Shown here: piece after piece, positions 46,701 to 58,845 of the stretch
How positions within the stretch are numbered: position 1 is the first letter of the stretch
Layout: every line of letters starts with the position of its first letter
Assembly: GCA_032622095.1 (NCBI GenBank)
Contig: CP136068.1
Location: 153,105,151 to 153,169,150, forward strand
Reading direction: 5' to 3'
Origin: Siphonodentalium dalli
Lineage: Eukaryota; Mollusca; Scaphopoda; Gadilida; Siphonodentaliidae
Length of the DNA: 64,000 nucleotides
Notes under the pieces: model-generated
The model's input: the letters and a program-made list of their open reading frames with translations, nothing else
Databases searched by the model: none
What the model was told of the DNA's origin: nothing
Position numbers and translations under genes: made by a program

Positions 46701-47300
46701 CAGTTAAAGATTTCACAATGTTCCCGTCTGGGATGGAGTGGGGATCACTGTCTACGTAGTGAAAGCCATCTGTGTGTTCACGATATGTTCTGATAAAATC
46801 GTTTACACGATTCGCGGCCATGTTGTTGCGTTCCGGTTTTCCACCAGGTAGTTTGTGTGGTGGTGTACTGCAGAAATTCATAGATGCCTCCGTGAAAGCG
46901 GCTTTCAAAGGAATCAGTGGCTTGAATTACATAATAACTTTCATTCAATCAGCTAGGTGATTGCCGATATCACTGGTACCGAGGTGAACTGTAAGTGACT
47001 TTATATTGTCCGGTGTGATGTCTTTGTTGCTACTGCCCTTGCGACCAGTCTGTCGACTTTCTCATATGAAGGACCGGAAGCAAACACAAAACACATTAGG
47101 CTTGGTAAACATCAACGTTTCTACAGTTGCTAGCTCCAAGTACGAGATAATCCACAACCATTTGTCGCATTCTGCGGGTTAATACAGGCAGCCGCTTGTA
47201 TGACATCCATTCGGCCAGTGTTATAATTTGCGGCTGACGTGAATATTTGGCGTGACTGGTCGTTTTTTGATTGAATATTACCGGAATTATACACACTTTC
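43704..47300 (-). mobile_element. CR1-type LINE, 3'-truncated, decayed
   Basis: Order on the minus strand is as follows. An SGNH/GDSL-esterase-like domain (47296-46600) shows CIIPVIF, LTVHLGTSDIG, NMAANRVNDFIRTYREHTDG, FHYVDSD and IPDGNIVKSL. An AP-type endonuclease (46315-45640 and on) shows CFHETKTDD and NPVWSDYHCPI. A linker follows, with KPWFSRSCRIVR. Reverse transcriptase shows NDPKNYTILSCFFGKSFTK, FINRLLAYIE, and LILYADDTVLMAKT (motif C, catalytic DD) at 43712-43897. The esterase in ORF1 is a trait of some CR1 elements. Every domain is split by frameshifts. RT stops just after motif C at hairpin F, so the thumb and 3' UTR are absent. Confidence 0.88.
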
Positions 47301-48668
47301 TGGTAAGTGTCATAGTTACCATAAATTGCTATATATTTAACTTTAGTGACTATGTTACTTGATTCTCAAAATTAAGTGTATTTAAAAAACTAGTCACTCG
47401 CTCACACCGAAGAGCGACTGCGGTCCGACTTGGAGGGCATTAGCCCTATTACCAGGTAACTCGTCCGAAATTTTCGAGTGGGAAAAACACAGTCACATTT
47501 CTCTTTGTTTGTGACATTGTTCTAACTGAATATGTGCAACAATCTCTATACTTGAGAATTTCTGAGACTAGATCTCACACATGCAGCTTAACATCGATCC
47601 CAGCGAGAATAAGGAGTTTGAACGAGAAACGATCGGCAGTGTTTACATAATTCTACTGCGCCGCATTTCAACGGTAAGCCCCAAGCTGGATTAAGAAAAA
47701 TTGTCATTTAAGTTGGTAAGAGAACGCGATAAAACAATGGTCATTATAAGCGCATTGACTGCTTATGAAAGCGACAATCGGTACGTTTGTGTGTTATGGA
47801 TTTTGTTACAAATGTCAAAAACTAGTACTTTTACATTATGTTATAAAGGGTTTATTTGACGATATATGCTGATATCGTAACCATTTTCATATGGCCTCGT
47901 CCACTGTCTTCTATCTCGTCCATTATCTGGTTGTATGGTGTGATTCAATAGACTTTAGACCCTTAGATAAGATACAACGTATATGTATATATACAGCCAT
48001 AAATAATATCCACAGTAATAGTTGTTGTCCGGATATAGTTTATAAGTTGAGTTATTATTTGAAATTGTTCCCCTGGTTTGTTTGTAGTAATCATACATGA
48101 GATTGGGCAATGTTCTGAATATGTTGTTAGGTTACCGATTTGGTAATTTAATTTAATACCTTGGCGCAACTTTGTCACGAACTTGCATTTATTAATATAA
48201 TTTATACATATATCCGATGTCAAATTGGCGTGGTATAGAATTCGAGTGAATGGATGTCGTGGATTCCTTTGGATTGGCAATTTTATTTCTATTCGAAATA
48301 TGGAAGTATATCTTCATGGAGCGGAATCCCATTTCTAGGAGGAAGTGATATATATGGATGGTTTGTAAACTGATAATCATGTCCTCTTTGGCATATTCTC
48401 GTATATATGGCTTAATGTTTCGGTCGGTGTGAATTAGAATGGGGGTAAACGTGCTGCCTGGTGTGATATTGGTTAAAACAGAATTTATTCCATGAATAAT
48501 CCAAAATAGAAATTACATCAATTAATATATTATATCACATCACATCGTGTAGACTTATGTGTGTCGTTTTCGGGATTCAGTTTCTATCAATCCAACCTGG
48601 CTAGAGAGTGATGGTCTGCTTCATATATCGTACGCGATATACCATTTTAATTCATATATATTATTGTT
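47301..48668. other. Intergenic / possible LINE 5' region
   Basis: No gene was recognised. Sequence up to about 47480 may be the 5' end of the LINE. Confidence 0.4.
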
Positions 48669-48731
48669 GTTTCAATTATATAGCCGCTTATTGCACTTCG
48701 CGAGTGCAATAAGCGGCTATATAATTGAAAC
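48669..48731. repeat. Hairpin G, perfect 29-nt arms, 5-nt loop
   Basis: GTTTCAATTATATAGCCGCT and continuation to 48697 are followed by TCGCG and the exact reverse complement at 48703-48731. No mismatch was seen. Confidence 0.97.
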
Positions 48732-49109
48732 AGGTCTGGGACACCTACCCGGGACCGTAAGTTTTTTCCACCCATGTATGGGACACCCACCCCCAAAATT
48801 TATAAAAATCTTATAAATTCTACTAAATAATGTGTTGTTGGCAGGGTAAGGGTATCTCATTGTGTCTGCACCAGAACTGAGAGAACGCTGATCAAGTACA
48901 CCCACACAAAATAAACAAACAAAGCACATGGCTGAAAAATATGCCAACAAAACTAGTGACAAAACCTTTAAAACCCCAAATATTTATGGTTATAAAGGTA
49001 AAATACCAATTTTAACAGGATAGTTGTGTCCCTTATTAGCAATAGGTTAAAATATGTGCATGTGTAAGATAAAAACACCAACAATTTGATTAAATAAGCA
49101 CAAATTTGA
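48732..49109. other. Intergenic, nothing recognised
   Basis: GGGACACC(T/C)ACCC occurs twice (48737, 48780). A similar GGGACACCCACCCACCCGG lies at 52424, suggesting a dispersed C-rich motif. No gene. Confidence 0.4.
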
Positions 49110-49305
49110 TTTTTGAGACAGTGCAAATTCTTTTGGGATTGCACATCTACTTGATACTCCATCGCCCTCAATGTGCTGAGGATTATGTGGAGGCTACATC
49201 TACTTGATTGGGTGGGATTAGAACCCCAGCCCATGATGGCGAGAGCGCCTTGCGACTCAAAGTCCGACGTCAATACCACACGGCTAGACCCGAAGCCATG
49301 ACAAC
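49110..49305 (-). mobile_element. tRNA-like SINE, family 2, minus copy
   Basis: On the minus strand: A-box-like TAGCCGTGTGGTATTGACG, then GTCGGACTTTGAGTCGCAAG, a B box GGTTCTAATCC (49214-49224 on plus), and a body with GCACTGTCTCAAAAATCAAA. It matches 50301-50455 closely but has an internal ~56-base duplication bounded by CATCTACTTGAT. Confidence 0.8.
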
Positions 49306-50300
49306 TAGTTTTCACGGCTGGCTCAACCAATTTTCGTGGCTGGTTATCTATCTAAGCCGGCTCAGTCGCGACATTCGTGGCTGACGAAATATGGCAGCTC
49401 AGCCGCTGAGACGTTATCATTCAGCGTATTTAGTTTCAGAAATTGTCCTAATCCCCGCGGTTATAGACACCCGCTAGTTGGCGTTTGTTGTGAACCCGTA
49501 GAAGTCCAGACCACGTGCATTCTTTTGGTGTTGGGCTTTTCCATTATGGCGAAATACATGAAGGAGTCAGTAAAGGACTGGCAGGGATTGCTAATTATAT
49601 GTAGTTTCCCATCTATATAATCGGTATAAGTTACATTGGGACTTCTGTCGAGTTCAGACGGCTATATCATCACTGGCATCTTGCGATATATGCATTCATC
49701 ATTTGATGCTGAATCCGATAGTATTGATATATAATATTTCAAATTATTTTCTATTATCTTCTATGGGTTATGTGCATATATTGACAAAATTTATGTCAGC
49801 GATGTCTGAGACTGAGTCGTGTCGAATTAAACAATTTATACTTTAAACCCTTTCAATACTGAATGGATGCTCCCACTCCGTTATATGGATCGAAGCATGC
49901 ATTGGAATAGTCTATTCCACAATGAGAGGCACCGGGTGTTCTTAAAGTGTAACGACCATGCCGTGTCCATACGAGAATGCCAATATTAGGCAATGCAGTT
50001 TAGTTATTTGTGATTCGCAGTACAGTTGTCCTTATGGCTCAGCCATTTTACAATTCCGGCGGCGGAGATGTTTTCATGTGGCTGGCGTTGGAGATAATAT
50101 GGCTGGCGGCGGCTTGTGGCCAATATGGCTGGCGGCGGCATGCGATGCCGGCTTCGGGCTCTACACATGGCTACCGAAGCTACCCCAAAAAAGGAAGCTC
50201 AAATGGCCGCTGTATTCTGACGTCGCACTTAGGAAACTACATGTATATGCACAGTTTAAGGTATCTATAGTATATATATAGGAGATAGAGCACAGTACAG
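49306..50300. other. Spacer between the two SINEs
   Basis: No recognised gene. Near 50052-50155 a GGCGGCGG/TGGCTGGCGGCGGC repeat occurs three times in a GC-rich patch. Confidence 0.45.
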
Positions 50301-50455
50301 TGGCCATTTGAGCTTCTGGTCGTGTGGTATTGACGTCGGACTTTGAGTTGCAAGGCGTGCTCGCCGTCATGGGCTGGGGTTCGAATCCCACCCAATCCAA
50401 AAAACATTGCACCGTCTCAAAAATTAAATTTGCTTCTAAAAATAGGCACCTGGTG
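50301..50455 (+). mobile_element. tRNA-like SINE, family 2, plus copy
   Basis: CGTGTGGTATTGACGTCGG, then GCAAGGCGTGCTCGCCGTCA and a canonical B box GGTTCGAATCC (50378-50388), then GCACCGTCTCAAAAATTAAA. It is the same family as 49110-49305, in opposite orientation and without its internal duplication. Confidence 0.82.
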
Positions 50456-51020
50456 TGTTGTATAGTCCCAAGCAAGTTATAAGGGCCAGCTTGGCTCGAC
50501 ATGTTTCGGATGCAATAAATATAACATTGCTACTGTGCTATATCTCCTATATAAATAAACACAGTTCCAGTCCTCTCCATATGGTGAAATCACAAGTGAG
50601 CAATGAGGAGCTCCCCTTAAAATCATTCTAGGCGAGTGGCGAGTAGCTCTCCTACAAAATGTCGAGGCGAGTAGTATCCCAACAGGAGATGCCGAACGCA
50701 TCTCCCAAAGGCATGAGGGGGAGAGTACGGGAGGGGTCAGGGGGCCTCCCCCAGGAAATGTTTTAAATTAGATGCTCTGAGATTGAATCTGGAGCCTTTT
50801 AATGCTCCAATCAGTGAACAACACGTTATTATGTGACTTAAGTCACTGTAGTCATGTATCGACATCGACCATTTACTTCGAGCGGTTTTTCGGCTTTTTG
50901 ACAGCAAATCAATCTAATGAATGGGTCATACTTCACCGGTATTTAATTAAAAGTACTAGGGTTTCCAGTGGGATTTCAAGGAATGAGGGAACCAAGAACT
51001 GCAATATGAATTTCTATGTT
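50456..51020. other. Intergenic, nothing recognised
   Basis: GAGCTCCCC and GGCGAGT(G/A)GCGAGTAG-like short repeats lie near 50610-50670. No gene. Confidence 0.4.
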
Positions 51021-52013
51021 AAGCTACCCTCACACCATAGCGATCACCAGTTGCGTATGGTTGCGAATAAAAAATAGTGGTCATAAGTTCCGAACGCAAC
51101 TCACACGCAACTAATAAGTTTTATAGGTTTGAAGTACGCAACAAGCACGCAGGTGATCGCAGACACACGCAGAGTAAGTTCGAAATTTTGAACATGTTCA
51201 ATAATTCTCTGCGAATGCCTGCGATAAATTTATACGCAACAGGGACGCAACAGGTACGCTAAGCACGCAACACGATCGCAACAGGTACGCAACTCATAAG
51301 TTATGAACGCAGGTGACCGCAGGTCCAAATTTGAGGTATCTGGCCAGGTTTTGGTACCGTACATGTTGCGAATGTGTTGCGTACCTGTTGCGATCATTTT
51401 GCGATCGTGTTGCGTCCCTGTTGCGATCATTTTGCGATAGTGTTGCGTGCCTGTTGTGATCCTGTTGCGTGTGTAGCGTACCCCCAACCTATTGTGCTTA
51501 TTCCCAGCGTATCCCCAACCTATGCCCTGCGTATCCAACATATTAGTTGCGTGTGAGTTGCGTGTTAGTTGCGTACTATACATGCGTGTTGAGAAATGGT
51601 ATAAATAGTGGGCCTTTTCTAGATCCGTGTCAGTTGTTGGTGGACATCCGAGGTGACAACATGGAGCTACCTCTTGCTGTTATTGGACATCAGTTTAATC
51701 TGGTCGCAAATACCACGCAACTAGCACGCAGGTCAAACGCAACTTGTAAGTTTTGAACGCAACTCAAACGCAACTCGTAAGTTCTGCACGCAACTCACAC
51801 GCAACTCGCACGCAACTCGTATGCCGGCGATCGCAGATATTGGGGGATCATAAGTTCAGTTCGCAACCCACACGCAACCCACACACAACCCATAGGTCGA
51901 ATAGGTTACAGAATTGACAAAATTGTTGATTTCGCTTGTGTCTGGTGCGTATACAAATATTGTTTACACGCAACTCATAGGTTTCAGCATACGCTATGGT
52001 GTGAGGGTAACTT
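51021..52013. mobile_element. TIR element filled with ACGCAAC motifs
   Basis: Both ends carry AAG(C/T)TACCCTCACACCATAGCG as inverted termini (51021-51042 and, reversed, 51992-52013). The left flank shows TTAA and the right TTTA, compatible with a 4-base TTAA-type target duplication. The ~950-base interior holds some 25 ACGCAAC/CGCAAC motifs: forward at 51090-51310, reverse (GTTGCG) at 51360-51575, forward again at 51710-51980. There is no real coding capacity. TTAA targets suggest Kolobok or piggyBac relatives, tentatively. Confidence 0.8.
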
Positions 52014-52826
52014 TAGTTACTATTTATGTATTTTGTTGTATTGATGTTACATTATTTATGTTGTATGCAGTTGTATACAGTTTTATATGTTATATCTCAC
52101 TGTGACCACTCATGACATACTTCCGGTATTCACTCAAAACACGCATGTATCCTCTATGTATAATAAGTTTTAAAAAACCATGATTTTTTTCCTCGACTAA
52201 AACCGGACCCACCCCATGGTTTCAACTGTTCAAGGGAGAATTTGTGGACACAAAATTTAAACATAGAGCCCCCCTCACTTGTATAAGGCTATAGCATGCA
52301 CTACTATATGAATCTGATTGTTTCAATTAATTTTGAAACTGTAATTTGTCTTAGAAATGATTTTGGAAAAAAATTGCATGACATCAGAAACAATCTGCAT
52401 TCCGGGCTCTCGGGGACACCCACCCACCCGGTTCCTGTATTCTGTAATTTTTTCCGACCCCCCCCCCCCGGTTAAATAGAGATAATGGTGGTGTATCTCT
52501 TCCCTTGGTTTTCTGTATTGGTACAGGAGTGAAGAGTAATAACTTTGAATAAAAATAGTTCAATAGATTACTTTGTTGGGAATACTATTAATGTATTATC
52601 TGTTAAATACATATTCTTGAGAATAAGTGGGTCTTTTGTTTATATTTTATTTTTATCAATGTGTAAGAATGACGTTGTGGGCCACTCTTGAAGAATTTAT
52701 TTTCTGGAACATTTTGCGTAATATAACAGCTAACTTTGCTGATGACGTATGTCTCTGTTGGAATGTAGAATAAAGGTCATATTGGAAGTATTGGGCATGC
52801 ATTTAATCCGATTAGCAGACTTTTGG
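52014..52826. other. Intergenic, nothing recognised
   Basis: AT-rich with a run of twelve C near 52461 next to the dispersed C-rich motif at 52424. No gene. Confidence 0.45.
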
Positions 52827-53027
52827 TCCGCATTTAGAAGCTTTCTGTTGTGGTGATTAAGGAACATGCAGCAATAAGTCGTAGTTTTGTAACAATTTGA
52901 ATTAGTTGTTTTAATGGAATTCTGAGGTGGTGCGTTCATGAAACCAATATATGTTATATTATAATTTATATATATGTCTATAGTAATGATCTTGAGGGCG
53001 TTACCATTGCTGACCCTGGTTTTCTTG
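52827..53027 (+). repeat. Dispersed repeat family R1, copy 2
   Basis: It matches copy 1 from TCCGCATTTAGAAGCTTTCTG-like sequence through GGAATTCTGAGGTGGTG and ATGATCTTGAGGGCGTTACC to the common end GGTTTTCTTG. Identity is about 80% over 200 bases. Confidence 0.85.
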
Positions 53028-53454
53028 TCCCATACAGCGTTTGGGTTTTTAAAACGAGTTGATAGGATTTTTGAATGACTCGATGACCTCTTATACCAAC
53101 GGACTGAACGACATCGATACTCGCGCTATGTATGCATGGTTCTCATTAGTCTGATAATATTATATCATGTGACATGACGATGTACATACTTAGTTGGCGA
53201 ATCGCTTGGTCACAGAGATGTATTTCTGTACTTCTCTGAACATTGGTTTTGGGTGTTAAATCAGGGGATCAATAAAGAGTCTTATGGGAAAACGTTGTCA
53301 AGTTGCAGGTATAATTTATGACTGGAGAAGTGAATTTATTTCGGGTCCATATCTATCGTAGATAGCGAGGTAATGGTAGTTGTCCTCTATTTGTCCAAAT
53401 GAACAACAGTTTTGTTTTTCGATGAAAATTGTCCCTTTTTCCGGCTCCTCGCAG
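53028..53454. other. Intergenic, nothing recognised
   Basis: No gene or repeat was recognised. Confidence 0.4.
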
Positions 53455-54360
53455 CGCTGATAAACGTTCCACAATCACACCAGACAACATGTACCCGTTT
53501 ATTACGGGACAGTGTGTCAGACCGAGACTTAAATAGTCCGATGGTTAGTCTAATTCGGCACATACCGAATGTTCAATAGTCCGAGGGTTCAATAGTTCGA
53601 GGATTCAATAGTCCGAGGGTTCGATAGTCCAAGGGTTCAACATTCCGAGTATTCGATAGTCAGAGGGTTCGATTTTCAGAGAGTTCGATAGTCCGAGGGT
53701 TCAATAGCCCGATGTCCGATAGGTTAAATGGTCAGAGTGTTCGATAGTCCGAGGGTTCGATAGTCCGCGGGTTCAACAATCCGAGTATTCGATAGTCAGA
53801 TATTTCGATTTTCAGATAGTTCAATAGTCCGAGGGTTCAATAGTCCGATGATCCTATAGAAGGGGCAGTGGGGTTTTGTGTCACACTCCCAACTTTGGTC
53901 AACATTTTCATCAACAGCTGGCAGGCAATATATCAGGGTTGTAGAATGACAAAACAAATAGACTCACCGATAAACGTCCCATAATAACATCAGACAACAT
54001 GTCCGATTTTATCACGGGGACAGTGCGTTACTCCGATGCTTCAATAGTCCGAGGGTTCAATAGTCCGATGGTTCAGTTGCCCGAGGGTTCGATAGTCCGA
54101 GTGTTAGTCTAATTCAGCACAGACCGAAGTTTTACTAATCCGAAGTTCAATAACCCGAGGGTTCAATAGTCAGAGGGTTCGATAGTCCAATGGTTCAATA
54201 GTCCGAGGGTTCGATAGTCCGAGGGTTCAATTGTCCAAGGGTCGATAGTACGAGGGTCCTATAGAAGGGGCAGTGGGGTTTTGTGACACACTTCCAACAT
54301 TGGTCAACATTTTCAGCAGCTGGCAGGCAATATGTCAGGGTTGTAGAATCACAAATCGCA
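53455..54360 (+). repeat. ~510-bp duplication containing a 16-bp minisatellite
   Basis: Two copies begin CTGATAAACGTTCC (53457) and CCGATAAACGTCCC (53967). Each continues through CAGACAACATGT and an ACAGTG(T/C)GT segment into an array of ATAGTCCGAGGGTTCA units (roughly 18 in copy 1, 13 in copy 2). Both finish with CCTATAGAAGGGGCAGTGGG and GGCAGGCAATAT(A/G)TCAGGG. Within the arrays TTCGATAG and TTCAATAG units alternate irregularly. Confidence 0.9.
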
Positions 54361-55225
54361 AAAAAGATTGCACGTATTCACGCATGAAAGGTAACATACA
54401 AATTACAATGATCATTGCACCTAAGTGTGTGTGTATACGAACATAATATTTACAAAGACACTTATGGCATTTCAAGCGTTTAAAACATGTAGATTTCTAA
54501 CGGTAATTGACTCGACTGGACATTCGAGAACTAAATGGCCTCGTCCTTTGGGGTCAACCACGTATTAAGCCACGTTCGAATTCCAGCGGCGCACTTGTCA
54601 CAGTTAAACAAACTCTTTCTACCACAAAACTGACTCATTGTTTATCGCTACGATATCGCCCCTCCGATGCAATAGTTTGAGTGTGGATAACCTCGACTGT
54701 GAGCATGGCACATACCAATATATAAACCACGTTGACTATATATAAACTCGGCTGGTGAATATGACCCTTTCTATTGATGTAAATAGGGGGTGATCTACTT
54801 TAAATTAGGCCAAACAAAAACCAAATCAATGATGGAGAGGGGGTATTTTTTTTCATTCAGCTGTTATAATAAATGTAATCGTGTATATTAACATTGTTTC
54901 CCCATTGTGAGTTCATACTTAGCACAGTTGTTGGAAGGTCCGACTAAAAACAATGTTCCTTACTTATTCTACCCGTACTTTTTATGTACATGTGCACATA
55001 TATATTTTTAGTCTGTAATGAGTGAACCATATATCTGTTTAAATTAGTAAATATGCTGCCAAATTGTAAAGTATAATAAAGACACATGTTTCTTTTAGAC
55101 ATGGACACATTATGGTACATGTACATCTTATATCCTCAAATTGTGTGGTGACAACACAAACATGTGAAACATTAACTTTACCTCATGCAGCATGGTTTGA
55201 TATCACATGAATCAGACCCACTTTC
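54361..55225. other. Intergenic, nothing recognised
   Basis: No gene, RNA or strong repeat was recognised. Confidence 0.45.
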
Positions 55226-55561
55226 CTATGACTCTGAGATGTTCCCAACGAACACACCAATGTAAAATGGGTTTGTTTTGAAGCGGTTGGCGGCATTAAA
55301 AGGGTTAAGCTCATCTGTAACTGGGCTCTCTTGGTGTTGTTCGGAAGCAATTTCTCCATTCAAAATACCCTTTACAAGTAGAAGAAGTGTATATTCAGAG
55401 TTTGTATTTACTGGCACAATACAACAGTCCCTCACCGCTATGTTATTGTGTCTTAATTGCAAAAAACGAGCATTAGTGCATGCTCCAATTACCACTTTAA
55501 AAACAGCCAGTATGACGTTTTTTAAAAAGGGAAGCGGAACATTAATTCTAAACAGAAACAT
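55226..55561 (-). CDS. Unrecognised 111-codon open frame
   Basis: This frame has a more protein-like composition than its neighbours. It contains VPVNTNSEYTLLLLVKG and a polar end with NPFYIGVFVGNISES. The NTNSEYTLLLLV pattern is loosely like the F/G strands of fibronectin type III domains, which is only a hint. A GTTTTTTGCAATTAAG acceptor-like sequence lies inside it, so a real exon could be its C-terminal ~75 codons. No partner exon was found. Confidence 0.2.
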   Translation of the reverse strand: MFLFRINVPLPFLKNVILAVFKVVIGACTNARFLQLRHNNIAVRDCCIVPVNTNSEYTLLLLVKGILNGEIASEQHQESPVTDELNPFNAANRFKTNPFYIGVFVGNISES

Positions 55562-56823
55562 TAGATCATCAACAATTGTTGTTACTATCAGCAGACTATC
55601 ATCATTATATTGTCATATTCATGGTATATGAATTTTTATCACGGTCAGCTCTCAGTTGTATTCCAGGTCAAGAAATGGTCCGGTATATTAAACTCCACAT
55701 TTCGAATGTTTTACTTACCAGTACCGTAGGAAGTTTAAAATTGAACAAACAGATATGATTACATACAATCAGGGATTTTGTGGTAACTATACCCCACTCA
55801 AAGACATGACCACAGAAAGGTGGTGGTTTGATCTCTTTATTAATAAATATTAAGAAGAGTATTTTCATGTTTCCTAATTTCACTCTAGTCTATATCACTA
55901 CACAATATCCACCCGGTGATATGTCAATAAAAACGATCTACGCTGCTATTTGTTTTCAATGTGGCGGGGCCTGAGAACCAAATATTTGTTCGGCCTTAGC
56001 TGAATTTTTATTTGAAATAAGAATTACGACACTAAAAGAAACACGACATGTCCTTTGTTATTATTGATGTTATGGCCGATGTGTGGATGTGATAATGGAC
56101 GAGACATTAGGTTAACACATTATTAGGTTAGAGGCACATGCGAGCTACTTAAACGTTATCAACTTGGTGTTAGACCCCAGGCAGACTGCTTGCATTTCCA
56201 TGACTTTTTGATGAAGTTGTCGTGGAAATATTTTACCCTCAACCAATATATACCCCTTGAATATGCTAACTTTGCAAACGGATTAAAATTGTGTTTATGT
56301 TGCCAAAAATAGGAGCACATTGCTCCTCGTTACTGGAAGCTTTACACTGTTTTTTGTATTTTGGGTATTGTTAATCAATAGAAAATTAACCATTCTTGTA
56401 TAGAACTGTCCTTGTCAGTGGCATTTTCGAATAGATAATAGATACTATGTCCGGTCATTGCAGTCTAAAAATATGCATTGAAGTGCAGTTATTCAGTGCA
56501 AGTAACTCTATTTTATAATTCATTTCGATGAAGTCTGGGACAAGAAATGCAAATAAAACTGCCAACAATATCTATTAGTCTGCGCAACTTTCCGCTTCTG
56601 TTATCTGTCATCATTCTTATATTTGGATTTGCAAATACCTCGCCATCGTGACATGCCGAAATATTTGTTTTTAAATGATTTTCTCCAACATGGTGGCACA
56701 CATTTCCTGGTAGCCACATTTTTTCGGAAGTGGGACCTATAGGGTGGGATGTGACTTAAGATGTGAATTAATGATACCGCTAATTGCATTCTGTTTTAAT
56801 TCACGTCGCACCAGCAAGGTCGT
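55562..56823. other. Intergenic, nothing recognised
   Basis: AT-rich. Several open frames of 60-70 codons, none recognisable. Confidence 0.45.
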
Positions 56824-57069
56824 TCAATACAATATGGTCGCAGTTATGTTGTCGATAGAAATCCAATTATTTGTCCCAAACGCGAAATAGTTTGTGACGT
56901 TCTCATTTGTTTTGTACAAATTGCACAAATGGCACACGGCAGCTTTACTCACCTCATCAACGTTCTGCTCACTGATATAGGTAATAAGATCGTCTGGTAT
57001 TTCCCAGCAACAATTATGAATACAATTACAATTACTTTCAAAACGCAATTTAAATGAATTACTAATCAA
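56824..57069 (-). pseudogene. Possible BED-type zinc-finger remnant (hAT-like)
   Basis: The peptide segment VDEVSKAAVCHLCN resembles the first CxxC of BED fingers of hAT transposases (usual form K..C..C). The remaining ligands are not seen. Adjacent TAATTAC/CAATTAC-rich DNA on both sides (57010-57115, 57538-57640) often accompanies such elements. The call is weak. Confidence 0.3.
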
Positions 57070-57640
57070 TTACAATTTCTCGGCGATGTAATTAATTACT
57101 TTTCAATTACTTCAGTTGTACTTACAACTTTCTCATGTGCTTCAATGTGAACATTTACGTAAACAAAATCTGGTCATACTAGAAATTACTATTTTATTAT
57201 AATAAGATGTGATTATATGTATACATACGACACGAAAAAAAAAATCAACACAATATTTACCAGATAACATGTAAGAGTGGAGTCAATCGTTGAATACAGT
57301 ACACGTCCCAGTAAGTTGTTGGTCATGGACATATTATATATGCGTTCTCCGGTCCTTACATATTTGTACTTTTTATTATGCATCCTTGCATATTAGTATG
57401 AATGGCAATAAACGTGTGATACAACACATGCGAATAACAGTGAATGGTTCTAATATGAATAAAGAGTCTAGCCAACTACTAAATCAATATATGTAAAAAA
57501 AAAAACGCTTATTATGTCCTCTTTAAATGATAACGGTGGAAAGTAATTGAATGTATTTGAAAAGTGATTGAATTGCGCGCTATTTATCAAAGTAATAAAG
57601 AAATGGCCCAATTACAGTCAATTACAATGACAAATTACAA
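57010..57640. repeat. TAATTAC-rich segments flanking ~420 bases
   Basis: At 57010-57115 the motif reads CAATTAC/TAATTAC (AATACAATTACAATTACTTT, TTCAATTACTTCAG). At 57538-57580 it appears in reverse (AAGTAATTGAATG, AAAAGTGATTGAATTG), then forward again (CAATTACAGTCAATTACAAT). The arms are imperfect and low in complexity. Confidence 0.5.
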
Positions 57641-58845
57641 CTATCCCTTCCCTGGCCAGACTTTGGCTCTCATGCTTACTATAACTCCTGGCACGCTGAC
57701 GGTATGCACCTGGAACCAATTCATACGCCCCCAATAATATAGTCTTTGTAGCTAACCTTTAATCGGAGGAGTCTTCAATCGAAAGAGCAGAATACACGTT
57801 CTGTGATTATAACCAGTGACTGTAATAGCAGTTTCCAGATAATCCAAATTTCGCCTAGCCAGAATTGATTTACAACACACCTACACGTGAGAGTAGGCGA
57901 ATAGTGTTATATACAACATCTACACAGCTATTATGTAAAAAATATCCGTGATTTAAAGATTGTTAAAACAGGATATATAGTAATCTTATCGTTACTACAT
58001 ATAACAGCAACTATACTGATAAGCAAAGGTAAATACCTAAAGTATTGATTCGAGGTCACTCAAGTAGACAGCTATTCGGTTAGTTTACAATGATACACCA
58101 TATACGCCCCCAATTGCGGGTTGGTGAAAGCACAGTGCACATGAACTACTGGCCTTTGAATAGTAGCTGAGTTCCTGTATACTTGGCCTTCATTCAATGA
58201 CACGTCTGTTGTTGGTATCTTTTTACTGACATGAGACAATTATGTCAGTCATGGTCATGGTCACTTAATTTATGTACACGTGATTACTTAGGCTTAGTTT
58301 TCCTTCATTAATTTTCGGTTGATAATTCAACAGCCAACTTTTATCACTGGTTGTATACACAAAATTTACTTGTAATTCCGGCAAATCAGAAGGGCATCAA
58401 ATTTGTTAATTAAACTGTTGACACCAGTCAGGTTACATACAAAATGTGTAGTTCTGATAAAACACACAGGCATACAATTCTAGATAAATTTTTCAGCTAC
58501 GGTTGAAAGGAAAGAACAAAACAATGTCTCAAAACAGTCTGTAAAGATGCGAACTTTATAATTCCAGTTAGTTTGTTTTGAGTAATCCCGGACAAGCCCC
58601 AATTTTGCTATGGAGATTCTTCTTGAGAAATGAATTGTAATTGTATTATTTTCGAGTCCCACAAATTAAGGTACCAAAACGCCGAACAAGCACAAAACTA
58701 AATTATCCAAACAAAATACTGTTAATAAATACTACAAAACGAATACAACAGGCCTTCACGATAAAACATTAATGAACAAAGCAAGTAGACTGCGAAATAT
58801 AAACAAGAACATGGAAAAATAACCACAACAGCCATAATTTTCCAA
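57641..58845. other. Intergenic, nothing recognised
   Basis: No gene was recognised. Confidence 0.4.

Noticed and set aside
50301-50400. tRNA gene with a perfect B box
   Set aside because: Same family as the minus-strand copy at 49.2 kb, with a shared non-tRNA tail, so a SINE.
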